Source of the DNA: Cryptomeria japonica
Taxonomy: Eukaryota > Streptophyta > Pinopsida > Cupressales > Cupressaceae
Length of the DNA stretch: 64,000 nucleotides
Direction of reading: 5' to 3'
Assembly (NCBI RefSeq): GCF_030272615.1
Contig: NC_081407.1
Coordinates: forward strand, 136,840,897-136,904,896
Shown: piece after piece, positions 46,164-58,196 of the stretch
Layout: each line of letters begins with the position of its first letter
Numbering within the stretch: the first letter of the stretch is position 1
Program-made: the position numbers and the translations under genes
Notes under the pieces: model-generated
Seen by the model: the letters and a program-made list of their open reading frames with translations, nothing else
The model's database searches: none
Told to the model about the DNA's origin: nothing

Positions 46164-49094
46164 AATGACTTGTTTAACAAGCTTATTAGTTTTCTCCTTT
46201 TTTTTTTTGTGTTATTAAATCTGTAATTATATCACTGTTTTTTTTCTTTTTTTTATAAACAGATTTTCAAAATAATGAATAAAATATATATATATATATA
46301 TATATTTGTGTATTACCATTTATAACTCATTTGGGCCAGCTTGGGAGATTATTATTCTTGTGCATCTTTTAAATGCATGCAAAGAATTTTCTAATACTTA
46401 TTTGCAGATTGAATAATGAGGAAAATATATTCTTTTATTTTCTAAATACGGTTGAAGTAACATATGTTGAATATTCTGTTTTTTTTTTGTTTTTTTGTTT
46501 AAGATCTAACAATCTGCAACTAATATCTACAATGCATAGTAACTTAAAATATATCCATTCTTCTTGTAATCAAATCAAATTTAAGAACTAAATGCTAATC
46601 TTTCCTTTTGATTCAATAAGCTACTATCTTACGATTTGTTTTCTGCATTAAATGGAAAAATAATGACAGTTTTCTTTTATTTGCAGCAGCATTAATATAG
46701 CTAAATGAACATGAAGAAACATAAATAAATTTTTATTTGCCAAATAAACATAAATGCAACAACATCTTTTTTTTTGAAGATTTAAATACAAACTAATTAA
46801 TTTCCTCTTCCTTTTGCAAAACTAACCAAGTAGGAAAAATATATATTTCTTTAGCAAATGTAAATACAAAGTATATATGAATACAAATGGTTTTGAAAAT
46901 AAAACAACAATGTTTTCTTTTCTATGGTAATAGGAATACATTTCTTTTCTTTTGGAAAATAAATACAACAATGGCTCTTTTTTTTTTCTTTACAAACTTC
47001 AATATAAAATACATTTGTCATTTAAACTTTTCTGCAACATAAAACAGCAACAACATTATTTATTCCTTCTTTTCCCATCCAAAGCAACCTGCAATAAAAT
47101 ACAACTTTGACCATGGAGAGCTCACCTCCCAGCCTAGGCTTACTAGAAGCCACCCCCGAGCTTGGAGAACCAAGCACTAGATGGGTTACAAACAAGCAAA
47201 CATCACAACAAAATAAGGCAAACACTCAACATACATCTTCCCTTCCCAAGCTACACTTTCACCACATTTTGTGATGATCATTCCATGGGTGGAAGTGGAC
47301 CAAGTACCATTGGGGAGATTGCAAGCCAAAAATTACAATTCAAGCCACCTCATGGCAATACAAAATACAACAAAGATACATCTCCATACCTTATGCCCCC
47401 CCAAAGGCTCAAAGGCCATATTTTCTCCCCTTATGACCCCCAAATGCATACACAAGGCTATGCAACAAGGGTCACAAAGTACACCCTTGAGATCACTCTC
47501 TATAAGGAGAGCCTCTCACCCAAGGTTGTCATACTCCTTCCACACCAAGACCATCCTACTCCCCCAAGAGTAGGAGGTCTTGGACACTCCCAAAACAAGA
47601 ACACATAAACAAAAACATAGAAATGAAAGCTTACAATTTTTTTTTCTCCAACAACAATTTACATGAACACATCTCTTTCAACAAGCTTTTCTTTCCTTCA
47701 ACAAAACAACATAAACAACATAAATAAGAGGAATTAAAACCAACCTTATTCTGCCAATAGGTATGCTAGATTTAGTTGGGGATGAGCTGCCCAAATCCAC
47801 ACAAACTTTTTCCACCAATCTTTCCCAAAAATTCTATTCTACAACTAATTTTCAAACAAGTGCATAATCTCCAACAATGGAGAGTGGGTGATTACTCACT
47901 AAGTCCCTAATCCTTGCCTAAGAAGGCCTCTCACACACTTCCCAACCCCTTGGGTGAGGTGAGAGTTCTCATTGGTTGCTCTTCCCAAACTCTTACACAT
48001 TACTAAAACTGGAAAGGGAAAAGGTGAGAGAAGATGGGGAAGAGAGTTTGACATCAAAAGGGAAGGTTGTCTATCCTAGGAGGAACTTTTTAAGTTGAAT
48101 TTTCGCTCACCTTGGAAAAACCACTTTTTGAGGTGACTAAACAGTCACATGGGAGTAGTCACATGTTTCAAAATACCCCTAACCCATAGGTATACCCTTT
48201 GGACCTTTGGAAAAGCCTTAAAACTGACCCTAGGAGTCCATTTAACCCCTTAGAAACCCAACTGAAGTTATTCTACGGGTCAAACCTGAGTTGACCACTC
48301 CCAAGACTCCCTACCCAAGGCAAATTTGGGACCACACTCATGAGTTTGAATGGCTTTGGTAGAAACAAAACTCCCTCCAAGAGACAAGTCAAAATCAATG
48401 ACACTAATCATCACATGTGTCAAGTGACACAATAAAATACAATATAAAAATCACACATGGAATTAGTCTCTTGTAGGATTACACATATACATAAAAATCA
48501 ATTTTAACACCCAAGCATCATACACATCACAAATAAAATACATTACAAAGGGGGTGTTGTCTCTCCAAATAGACAACCCCTGGCTTAACAAACGTACATT
48601 GGTCTAGGTTTGGTTCTCCATATAAATTTCATGGTCACATGGATAATTTTCCTGCGCATCTCAATTAACACATTAGTAATTCCAAATAATCATAATTATA
48701 CATAATTAAATACATGGATTTCATTGCACATCAAACACTCATACATTGGCAACAATAATTCATTATCTCATTCAATTAAATTCGATTTCACATAAGCAAT
48801 TAACATAATTCTCAAAATTGAACCATTCATAAAATAAGCATCATTTTTCTATCATCAAAATGAAGTCCTGCAATTCCAATAATGACATTCACCATTTCAA
48901 AATAATTCTATTCTAGCAACATATAAAGTTTCATAATCATCAAGCATAAAATAGAGCATCATCATATGTCAATGTGATCCAAATCATGGAATCATATAGT
49001 TTCTAAATCCATAAAGCATAAAATAAAGCATCCAAAATAGTCTCAATATGCAAATAACTGAAAACATCAAACTGAGTCGGGGTAGGGCCTCACA

Positions 49095-49099
49095 ATGGA
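49095..49099. repeat. Target-site duplication, right (ATGGA)
   Basis: Matches 44723-44727. LTR Y2 resumes with 'catgtcaccatctagcatca', as in Y1 near 26560. Confidence 0.88.
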
Positions 49100-50592
49100 C
49101 ATGTCACCATCTAGCATCACACCTGGACGAGCCCCTTTTCCTTTCGCTATTTTGCGAAGCATATCCTTCAGTTGGTTCGCAACCACAAAACAACGCAAGC
49201 CCTTGGATCAAAACGGAGTTAATCCCCTTTTAACTTCATGCTTTATCTATATTCGGGGTCCAAAAACCTTTTCGCTGTTTCGCAAAGCAAAAAACACGAG
49301 CACTTTACCATTGCGAATTCACGCAGGCCATTAGATTATATTTGACTTGCTTGAGGCTTAACAACTTAACTGAATTCAGCAGACATGGGCCCTCTGAATC
49401 AGCTCCACCTACTTGGCGTCTAGTCACTTTTAAACTGACATGTCAACCTTTCATTTACTGAGAGAAAATAATGGATCCCACCTCATCCTTGACATCTGTA
49501 TTTGCCAGGTCATTTCTTATCCCTTGGCATGACTCACCTCTGGGACGCACATTTTAATCCTTAAATCCAACTTGCTGACTATGTTGACCCTCTACCACGT
49601 GCCATCATCTTACTCGCCATCTCGACTAACTAGACTACCTGCTTGGAGTGCCACGTCATTTTGCTACTTTGTGAAAGCTAACTGTCGAGCATCTCCCTTC
49701 TGTGAAGCTGCGCTAACCATCAAATCAAATGAAACTTGCGCATCTGTCATGCCCTTATAAAAAACTCCCTTTTCGCAGACCAAAAAACCTTTTCGTTGTT
49801 TCGCAGGGCATAACCTTCGAGCATCTATCAGCCACGAAACAGCACGAACCATCAGATCAGATTAGACTTGATCACCTTTTAGTCGCTTGGAAAGTCTTCA
49901 TTGTAGGGTCCCACCAAATGCTTTCGCCATTTCGTGAAAGGTATTTCACTTGCAAGTTTCGGCTACGAAATAACGCTAGCCGATAGATCTTGAACGAGAT
50001 GAAACCATTTTAAACCGGACCAAATGCGCCACTTAGAACGCATTTCCCTTTCGTCATTTCATGAGTCTTAAACCACACGCAACTTCGCTTAATGAAACAG
50101 CAAAAACCATAGATCCATCTGAGAGCTGCAAGCAACTTACTAGGTGCGACAACATTAGGAAGAAAAGACATAAGGCCTGAATTTTTACAATTAATTCCAA
50201 TAACCGCCTAGGTAAAAGACATGGGAGGACACCTCTTACGACCCCAAGACCTATTACTTAAGTGGATAAAGTAACGAAGGAATAGAAACCAGAGGGTTTT
50301 TTTGATAAAACATTGAACAATTTAAAATTGAAACCCTTAAGACCTGACACAGACTTGAAGCATTTGATAGTGTGTTTGACTCAAAATTTCAAAAAACTTA
50401 GATAATTATGGGAAAAGAAAAACCCATTTTTTAAATAGTGATAATAGCGGCTCTAAGTCGGGATGGTTGATCGCAAGGTCAACACAAGAAAAACTTAGAA
50501 ACTCTGGAGAAACAAACCAAGACACAGACCCAAACAAAACAACAGGAAATAAACAAAATATATACAAACAAAGGACCTACTATGCATGGACA

Positions 50593-51705
50593 TCAAGAGA
50601 AATAATGTTTCAGGAATTGTCCATGCACTGGAAATTCTTGTATTTCATCATTCATAGTCTTCACAAAATATGAATCCTCACCATTTAAGTCACAGACCAC
50701 AAAAGGGCCAACCCATAATGATTCAAATTTTTTATGTTTTCCCTTGTCTTGTCCTTTTGCATTCCACTGAAGCACAATATCATCAATTTGAAACTTCCTT
50801 AATGATGTCCTCTTATCAAAAAGGTATTTGGACTGCAATTGGACCTTCTGATTTCTTTTATGAGCCAAAGTTCTGAGCACTTCCACCTCCACAATTTGAA
50901 TCATTCTATTTTCCATTGGTTCAGATAGCTCCATGTCCTCATCTTGCAAGAAATTGTAAACTAGAAGAAGATTATTCACTGGCAATCTGACTTGAGTACC
51001 ATAAACTAGTTCAAAAGGTGACATTCCAATGGCCTTCTTGACTGTTATTCTATCTGCCCACAAAGCTAATTTCAATTTTTGATCCCAAGATCTCTTATTT
51101 TCTTCCAGGATTTTCTTGATGATGTTCAAAAGGCTTTTATTGCTAGATTTTGCTTGTCCATTCCCCTGAGGGTGATAGGGTGAAGAGTAAGACATAAGTA
51201 TTCCATGACTGGTACAAAATCCTACAAACTCTTCAGATCTGAAACTCATGGCATTATCCATCATCAATTTTGCAGGTATTCCAAATCTAGTTATTACATT
51301 ATCCATTAGGAAATCAATGACAACCTTACTTATAGCTCTTCTTGTAGGAATAGCTTCTATCCATTTGGTGAAATAGTCAGTGGCTACTGTAATCCATCTA
51401 TGACCTCTTCCTGATCTCTCAACAATTTCCCCAATAAAATCAATGCCCCACGGGACAAAATGGGCTTCCACTGTGATTGGATTTAAGGGCAAAGCTCCTT
51501 CATACTTTAGCTTAGATGAAAACTTTTGACATGGGTCACATTTCCATAAATGTGCATGGGCATCTTTGAATAAGGTAAGCCAATAGTATCTAGCCCGGAT
51601 TATCTTACCAGCAGTTGTCTTAGTAGAGTAATGACCCCCACATACTCCATCATGCATTTCAGTCAATACCCGTTTAGCCTGGAATTCATCCAAACACATT
51701 AGCAA
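50593..51705 (-). pseudogene. Unit B integrase (catalytic Glu lost)
   Basis: 370-codon open stretch. Zinc region HDGVCGGH and CDPC. Catalytic Asp89 (WGIDFIGEI) and Asp150 (KLMMDNA) are present, but the third acid is Lys186 (NGQAKSSNK, 51148-51150), where unit A has Glu. GAA-to-AAA is a single G-to-A change. So this copy would be inactive even without its stops. C-terminus 'HGQFLKHYFS' as in A. Confidence 0.92.
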
Positions 51706-51723
51706 TTCTCCATCTCTTTTTCT

Positions 51724-53245
51724 CTAGAATAGATCACCTTGAATGAGCACATATTTTTGTGACTTGAGCTTCAAAGTTCTTTTCTGATCATGTGTCATTC
51801 CTTCTGAGAATTCAGCATCTCTTAAAAAGCGGACTATCTCTGAGTACCAAAGTTGTCTCTCAATGCTAGTGTCTGAAGTACTTTTGACTTCAACATTATG
51901 TATTTCAATGTTCAGAAGATTAGACTCATTCATGAGCTTAGCCAGACCTAAATCTCTCACCAACTTGGTGATCTTTATTTCCAAGTCAAATTATTAGATC
52001 CTATTAATCCATCTGCATCTTTTCCCTATAAGCTCAGACTGGGACATAATATCCTTAACTGCAACATGTGGGACATAGGCAATAATATTTGCATTTACCA
52101 GATATGGCCTAGAAGCCTTGACAACTTTAACTAAAGCATAAGCTTGTTTCTCCATGGTTTCATATTTTAATTCTGCTACTTGCAAAGACTTGTTCTAGAA
52201 AGCTATGGGATGTTAATATCCCTCATTATTCTTTTGCAACAATACTGTAGCTACTGTATGATATGAAGCAAAAAAAAAAAGAGAAAATGGCTTACTGTAG
52301 TCAGGAGATTTTAACACTGGTGCTTCCTGAATGGCCCTTTTAATTTCAGCAAAAGCCTTTGAGGCTTCTTGATCCCAACAAAATTTGGTATCCTTCTTGA
52401 GCAACTTGACAATGGGCTTCACTATCTCTGCAAAGTTTGCAATGAATCTCCTAATAAAATTCACTTTGCCTAGAAAGGATTGGATACCTTTAATATTCTT
52501 TGGTTCAGGCACTTTGTTTATTGCTTCAATTCTTTCAGGGTCTATCCTTACCCCTTCCTTGGAATCAATGTGTCCCAATAATTTTCCTTTGATGACCCCA
52601 AAATGACATTTCTTGGGATTTAATGACACACCATAGTCCAAGGATTTATTAAACACCTTTTCCAAATGTCCACAATGATCATCAGCCCTTTTGGAGAAGC
52701 AAGTTAGATCATCTTGATAGACCACCATGATGATATTAATGAATTCTTTGAAGGCTACATCCATGGATCTCGGGAATGTAGCTCCAACATTTTTCAATCC
52801 GAATAGAATTCTTACATAAACATATGTCCCCCATGGAGTAGTGAAAGCAGTTTTGAACTGTTCAGATTCCTTCACTAACTCTTGATTGTATCCTGAAAAA
52901 CCATCTATCATGGATAAAAGATCACAACCTATTACTCTCTGCAGCATAGCTTCCACATTGGGAGAATAGTAATTGTCCTTTAAAGAAGCAACATTTAAAT
53001 TTCTAAAATCCACACACAATCTAATGTCCCCATTTTTCTTTCTTACTGGGACCAGATTGGAGACCCATGAAGAATGCCTTATAGGTTTGATAATTCCCCC
53101 TTCTCTTAACTTAGTCAACTCTTGTTGCATCTTAGTTTCTAATAGGGGATTAATAGGTCTTTGTTTCTGTCTGAAAGGCTTAGCATCTAGAAGTAAAGGA
53201 ACTTCATGCTGAAAAAGATCTTGTCTATACGCCTTTAGGTCTTCC
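51724..53245 (-). pseudogene. Unit B reverse transcriptase and degenerate native RNase H
   Basis: The 305-codon stretch 52213-53130 holds RT, with YQDD at 52708-52719. 'ILFGLKNVG' replaces the usual MPFGLKNAG. The native RNase H follows across stops; it has Phe-Phe-Ala-Ser where an Asp-Ala-Ser is expected, like unit A. All parts are in one frame. Confidence 0.9.
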
Positions 53246-53659
53246 TAAGACCAAGCAAAAACATGTTTATATTTTTTCAATAAATTAATAAGGTTAGTCC
53301 TGACATAAGGGGGTAATTTCTTCCCAATGTATACTAGCTTAGGGGATGATTCAGTCCCCAGGTTTACCTCCTCTAATTCTTCCAACTTGGTGGTAGACTG
53401 CTGATGTAAGTGACTATCATTATAACTAAACATGCTCTCCAGCTCTACCAGCCCTTTGGGTATTTCATTGGTTTCCAACTGGACCAAATCATTTCCAAAC
53501 ACTGTTTCCCTATTGTCAACCACCTCCACCAATGCATTGTAGCCAATCTTCTGTCCATCATAATCATCAACACATTGGATGAACCTAAGAATGTCTTCAT
53601 CATCAGCAAAAACTTGCCAATTATACACATTATCAGGGATGGAAAGCCTAGATTTTATT

Positions 53660-54080
53660 TCCACAGTGGAAATGTCGGTCAGAGTTGCATCATCATTTTT
53701 TAATGCAACATTAGCTAGGAAATCTGCCATAATATTCTTTGATCGCTCTATCCAATTAATAGAAAATGCACTAAAATGCTCAATAACATCCCAAACTGCA
53801 TATTTATATCTCTTTAATCTATCATTCTTGGATGCATATTTGGATCTTACCTAAGACACAACCAATTCTGAATCCCCTAACATTGTCAACAGCTGGATTC
53901 TATGCTTCTTTGCAACCTCAAGCCCTAACAATAAGGCTTCATACTCTGCAGTATTATTTGTGCACTGGAAAGCCAATAAGAAAGAATACTTAAAAGGTAT
54001 ACCTGATGGGGATACAAAAAGAACCCCTGCTCTAGATCCTTCTTTGGAGCAAGCTCCATCAAAATACATCTGCCATAAAC
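53660..54080 (-). pseudogene. Unit B additional RNase H, located before RT
   Basis: LWQMYFDGACSKEGSRAG with Asp at 54058-54060, NNTAEYEALLLG with Glu at 53944-53946, LGDSELVV with Asp at 53872-53874, and MADFLANVALKN with Asp at about 53722-53724. The first three motifs are fused in the same open frame as the protease, so the order protease-RNase H is certain here. One stop lies at about 53850. Confidence 0.9.
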
Positions 54081-54239
54081 CATACTGTTGTGCTTCTAAT
54101 TCGACCACAATGGGGTCAGTATTCTTCAACTGGGGTAAAATTGGTTGAAGTCTAAAATTATCAAGATCTACATCAATCATACAATTGAGCATATTAGGGT
54201 CTACATTTTCAATTATCCTAGGAGCGCGTGGCTCTCTAT

Positions 54240-54780
54240 ACAACTTAACTTGATTTCCATTAATTGGAATGGTCTCATAAGATAAATCCAGTTGAACATT
54301 TCCTCCTACTACTGCTGCCCACGGCCTAGACAGTAACATACCATAATGGGACTTGGTATCAGTAACAATAACATCCATTTTGTAAGTTGCCTCAGGGAAT
54401 GCTCCTATTTTCACTTCAACATCTTTCATTGTACCTATCACAGGTACTTCCTTGATATCCATAGCATAGCATTTTCCATACATAGTGGTTACTGACAGTC
54501 CTAATTCTTTCATAACACCATAGGGCATTACATTAGTAGCAGCTCCTGAATCTATCATGTAGTTTTTTATTAACCGGTTGTTTACTAACAAAGTGACATA
54601 GAAAGGATCTACATGTGAAGGCTCTTGAGTGATAGTGGTCCCAACATAAACCTTTAGGGTTTTTAGTTTCTGATCCTTTCCAATTCTAGCTGAACCTTTG
54701 GGTAGGATTGTGTCACTGTTAGGTATACTAGAAAATAAAGACAAAGTTGCATCCCTATGTTCTTTAGTCTTCAGTAATTC
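54240..54780 (-). pseudogene. Unit B aspartic protease
   Basis: YMIDSGAATNVMPYGVMKEL with Asp-Ser-Gly at 54544-54552. Downstream 'HYGMLLSRPWAAVVGG' completes the fold. It lies inside an uninterrupted 531-codon stretch (53851-55446) that also holds the zinc motif CIACDGPHSPHQC at 55366-55404 and most of the extra RNase H. Confidence 0.9.
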
Positions 54781-57375
54781 TACTAATAGGACAATGACCT
54801 TCATTTGAGTAAGAGCTTGAGCCATGTCAAATGTAGAACTATTGCTTATTTCAGTATTAGCTCTAACTCTTTCTGTCTTGAGCTGATTTGCCTTTTTTAC
54901 TGTGGTAGCTCCTTGTATATCACTTGTGTCTCCACTCTTGGGTACATCTTTGACCTGTTCCTTCTTTTCTTGACCAATCTTAGGGAAAGTAGTAGCACTA
55001 CTTTCTGCCCCCTTTTGAGTGACCTCTTTTATGAACATGGAACCAGCTTCACCCTGATCAGTGTCCTTCTTGGTGCTTTTGAAGTTATAGTTGTGTTTTG
55101 CTTTGGCAATGGCAACTTTAGTGAGACTTTTATCTTCTTCCTCACTAGGCCTTCTAAGATGAACTTCTTCATCCTCAATTGTTACCACATTCAATGTAGG
55201 ATTCCAATCCAAGGTTAGTTGTCCTTGAACAAACCTTTCATTATCTAGCACATCACTGTATTCACTTTGTATAGTCTCCTCATCACTTTCTATAATTGTT
55301 TCAAACATATTGATGTCAAGCTCAACTTCTTGTCTCATAGATTCTTCAAGGGCTTGAGCTACTACACATTGATGAGGGGAATGTGGTCCATCACAAGCAA
55401 TACACCAGGGAGTATTTTCTATATTGTGGACAGTTTTCCTTTTCAAGGGATTTGGAGTGTCCTAATTTTGAACAATTTTGGGCTTTTCATTCTGGGGTTT
55501 GCCATCTTTCCAATTGGTATTATATGGCATGTCATGCAATCTAGGGGGCCTATCCTACCATTTATAATGAGGTTTATAATTTTTGTTTACCTTGGCGGTC
55601 AGATCCTTCATATCAATGACCAACTTCTCTGTCTTGTCTTCCTCCTTAGCTGCTTTGCTAGGTTGTTGTTTTGTTTCTTGCCATAACCTACCATCTATTC
55701 TTCTTCCTAACTTCCCGGATGCTTTTCCATTACTTTCTACATTAATGGCAATTTTCAAAGCATCTCTCAAGTTATGTGGATTTTTGTCCCTTAAGATATA
55801 AGCCATCTTTGAGTCAAATTCATTGTAATAGGTATTCAGACACATGTTATCATCTAGCCTCATCACCTGATACAATCTATGCATAGCCTTTTGGAATCTA
55901 GCATTAAAATCAATGACCATTTCATCGTCAGACTTTCTAATGTTATTAAATTCATTGAGCATAAAGCTCACATTTCTTTTATCACCATATTGCTCTTGAA
56001 AACAATTTTTAAAATCTTCCCATGACCCAATGCTATTAACTAGAAGACCTCTGTACCAATCTCTTGCATCATCAACGAGGGACTGAACAAACAATTTCAT
56101 GATGACATCTTCATCCACTATCTCATAATCATTTATTAGGTCCTTAAAAGATTTTAGATGTTCCTCAGCACTAATTGCATTGTTTCCAGCAAATTTATGG
56201 AGTCTATCTCTCAACTCAGTAGGAACATGGTTGGGGTATCCTGGGATCCCATCAATGAACAATTGTCTATATTGCTCTAAATTGATAGGTCTCCTTTGAA
56301 AAGGGGGAATAACATTATTGTTTCCCAGATTCATTCTAACTTTTGGAATTGGAGACTGAGATATTTGGGTATCCTGACTGTTCACAGGGATTTGACTCAC
56401 TGATGCTACATTAGCAGGCTCCGTAGGTTGAATTTTAACTGGGGGAAGAGAAATTTGCTGAGGATCAGGCTTATTAAGGTCTTTTGATGGAAACATGATA
56501 GGGGGAGCTTTTAGATAACTAATTTTTCTTTTGACTTCCTGATTGGCTGCTTCCAACTCAACCTTCTCTAACTCCATTTGTAAATCTTCCTTTTCTTTCC
56601 TCATTCTTTCCATTTCTCTCTCATGTGCTGACAACCTATGAGAAATCTCCTCTGCACGTTTTGATCCAATTCCATCATCTACCCATTTCTGTTTTCCTTT
56701 ATCCACATTAGTCCTAGGAAGTTGAGAATCACTAAGAACTTCCCTGTTTGGTTGGACTACTGACCTATATGCTTGCTTAGTTTTGGGGATCTGAATTTCT
56801 CTGATCACAGGGCCCTCTTCATCACTCTTTTCTTTTTCTTTAGCTAGCACTTCAAGGTCAGCTATTTGTCTAAGAAGCCTATCTCTTAGGGAGATTAAAT
56901 GGTGAACTCTCCTATTCAAATCTTCAATCTCTTGGGACACTTTATCTTCATCAGGGAAATTTTCTTGAGAATCAGATACATTGACTTGATCTATGTCAAT
57001 CAAACTAATGTTTCCATCGATTGTTCTAGGCACAGAGTGTCTAATTGCATTTGAATTGGTCCTATCTCTCGCAGAAACACTAACATGGGATAAATCTTGA
57101 TTTAAAGCATGTGCATTATCAATATTTCCAAACAATCCTAAATGGAAACCTAATATATCATGTTTAGAATCTCTGGAAGAAGAATTAGACTTTGCATAGA
57201 TAGGTCGATCAGGCATCTTACCGGTATTATTATTCTTTTGTACCCAAGTAGCATTCAATGGCTCGTGTAACACTGATCCCTTCTGGCCTCTTTGTGACTG
57301 CTTTGGCAAACCTTCTTGCAAAGTTTCACGAGGATGCTTCTTAATGAATGATCTAGTGTTTTTTCCTCCTTGCAT
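54781..57375 (-). pseudogene. Unit B gag
   Basis: 606 codons are open (55555-57375) from MQGGKNTRSF. There is a charged coiled-coil region (EMERMRKEKEDLQMELEKVE), then a capsid domain at about 56260-55660 (RDWYRGLLVNS, FNARFQKAMHRLYQVM). Stops near 55554 and 55461 separate it from the zinc motif part. It lacks 18 codons present in unit A, which fully explains the length difference between the two polyproteins. Confidence 0.9.
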
Positions 57376-57631
57376 TATGCTTGTTCTCCTTTTAGAATGA
57401 TTTATAATTCACAAGGAATGGTTCCAAGATAACAGAGTCACCACCCAAAAGAATATGGGAATTATGAAAACAAGCTTAGAATGAAAGACTGCAATTCCAC
57501 AACACAATGATTTTCTTTATAAATTTAAGCACAAAATCTGCTTCTGGATTCTTAATGTGACTTATCCCATTCGGGTCACCACAAGATGAATTAAATCTTT
57601 CTTAACCAGAGACTTTTAACAATTCATTTAC

Positions 57632-57649
57632 TCCCTAGTAGAGTTGCCA
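57632..57649 (-). other. Unit B primer-binding site (decayed)
   Basis: Minus strand reads TGGCAACTCTACTAGGGA, differing from unit A by three G-to-A changes. Located four bases after the LTR end. Confidence 0.75.
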
Positions 57650-57653
57650 CTTT

Positions 57654-58180
57654 TGTTGTTCACCAAAAGTGATAACCCAAGAACACCTGCAATTGATCTA
57701 TGAAGTAGCCAATTCAATCTATGAAGAACCTCAGGGCTTAGACAACGTGAGAAGGATATGAATCCTTCTACTCTTCAGGCTCTGCAAAACCTAGGTGGGT
57801 GTACTTTTGATGCTTAAGATTAAACCCATTACACACCTATGACAACATCAATAAAGTAGATAGATCTCATAAACAGTTCAAAAACAAGGAGGGTATTGTA
57901 GATAGGCTAAATCTACTTTGACAACTCAACAATGTTTGAATCATGACATGGGGGGGACACTACATACAACCCCAAGACCCATTACTTAAGTGGATAAAGT
58001 AACGAAGGAATAGAAACCAAAGGGTTTTTTTGATAAAACATTGAATGATTTAAAGTTGAAACCCTAAACCCTTAAGACCAACATAGACCTGAAGCAATTG
58101 ATAGTGTGTTTGACTCAAAATTTCAAAAAACTTAGCCAATTATGGGAAAAGAAAAACCCATTTTTTAAACAGTGATAACA
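57654..58180 (-). repeat. Short chimeric LTR (Y start joined to X end)
   Basis: 527 bp. On the minus strand the first 238 bp match the start of LTR Y (compare 27681-27918). The remaining 293 bp match the end of LTR X (compare 18411-18528 and 37440-37748). The joint at 57943-57946 is the 4-bp overlap ATGA. It acts positionally as the 5' LTR of unit B, lacks the Y reading frame and is less than a tenth of Y's length. Confidence 0.75.
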
Positions 58181-58196
58181 GCGACTCTGCTGGGGA
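58181..58196 (+). other. Primer-binding site of unit Z
   Basis: GCGACTCTGCTGGGGA, identical to the core of unit A's PBS but on the plus strand and touching the chimeric LTR end. Confidence 0.7.

Larger units (their letters stand above)
44728..49094 (+). repeat. Solo LTR of a third Gypsy-like family (W)
   Basis: 4,367 bp, TGTCATGCCC...GGCCTCACA, flanked by ATGGA duplications. The ends resemble Tekay/Del-type LTRs (from memory). The start sequence is not repeated inside, and there is no PBS or pol, so it is a solo LTR. Orientation follows the terminal resemblance only. It has a distinct make-up: very AT-rich flanks, long TA runs and one GC-rich island. 46170-49094 has no supported gene. Confidence 0.82.
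39211..50446 (-). repeat. Giant LTR Y2, shared by units A and B, with an inserted solo LTR
   Basis: Serves at once as 5' LTR of A and 3' LTR of B. It spans 11,236 bp, or 6,864 bp after removing the W insertion and one TSD copy. It aligns with Y1 from end to end. Minus-strand start at 50446 reads TATTATCACT (mutated from TGTTATCACT). End at 39211 reads GAAGACAACA. 39211-40140 is non-coding. Confidence 0.85.
50447..57653 (-). mobile_element. Unit B internal region, Tat-like Gypsy
   Basis: Closely related to unit A. One frame runs from ATG at 57375 to a stop at 50593 (2,261 codons), broken only by stop codons. Its 3' LTR is Y2 and its 5' LTR is the short chimeric LTR at 57654-58180. An inverted PBS-like motif lies at 50447-50463 (GCGGCTCTAAGTCGGGA). 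50464-50592 is the 3' untranslated stretch. Confidence 0.9.

Noticed and set aside
47162-47608. 148-codon open frame in the W solo LTR
   Set aside because: Low-information composition, no domain, and an overlapping frame is open as well. Likely chance.
44728-49094. W as a complete small element with two LTRs
   Set aside because: The start sequence does not recur, and there is no PBS or polypurine tract inside.
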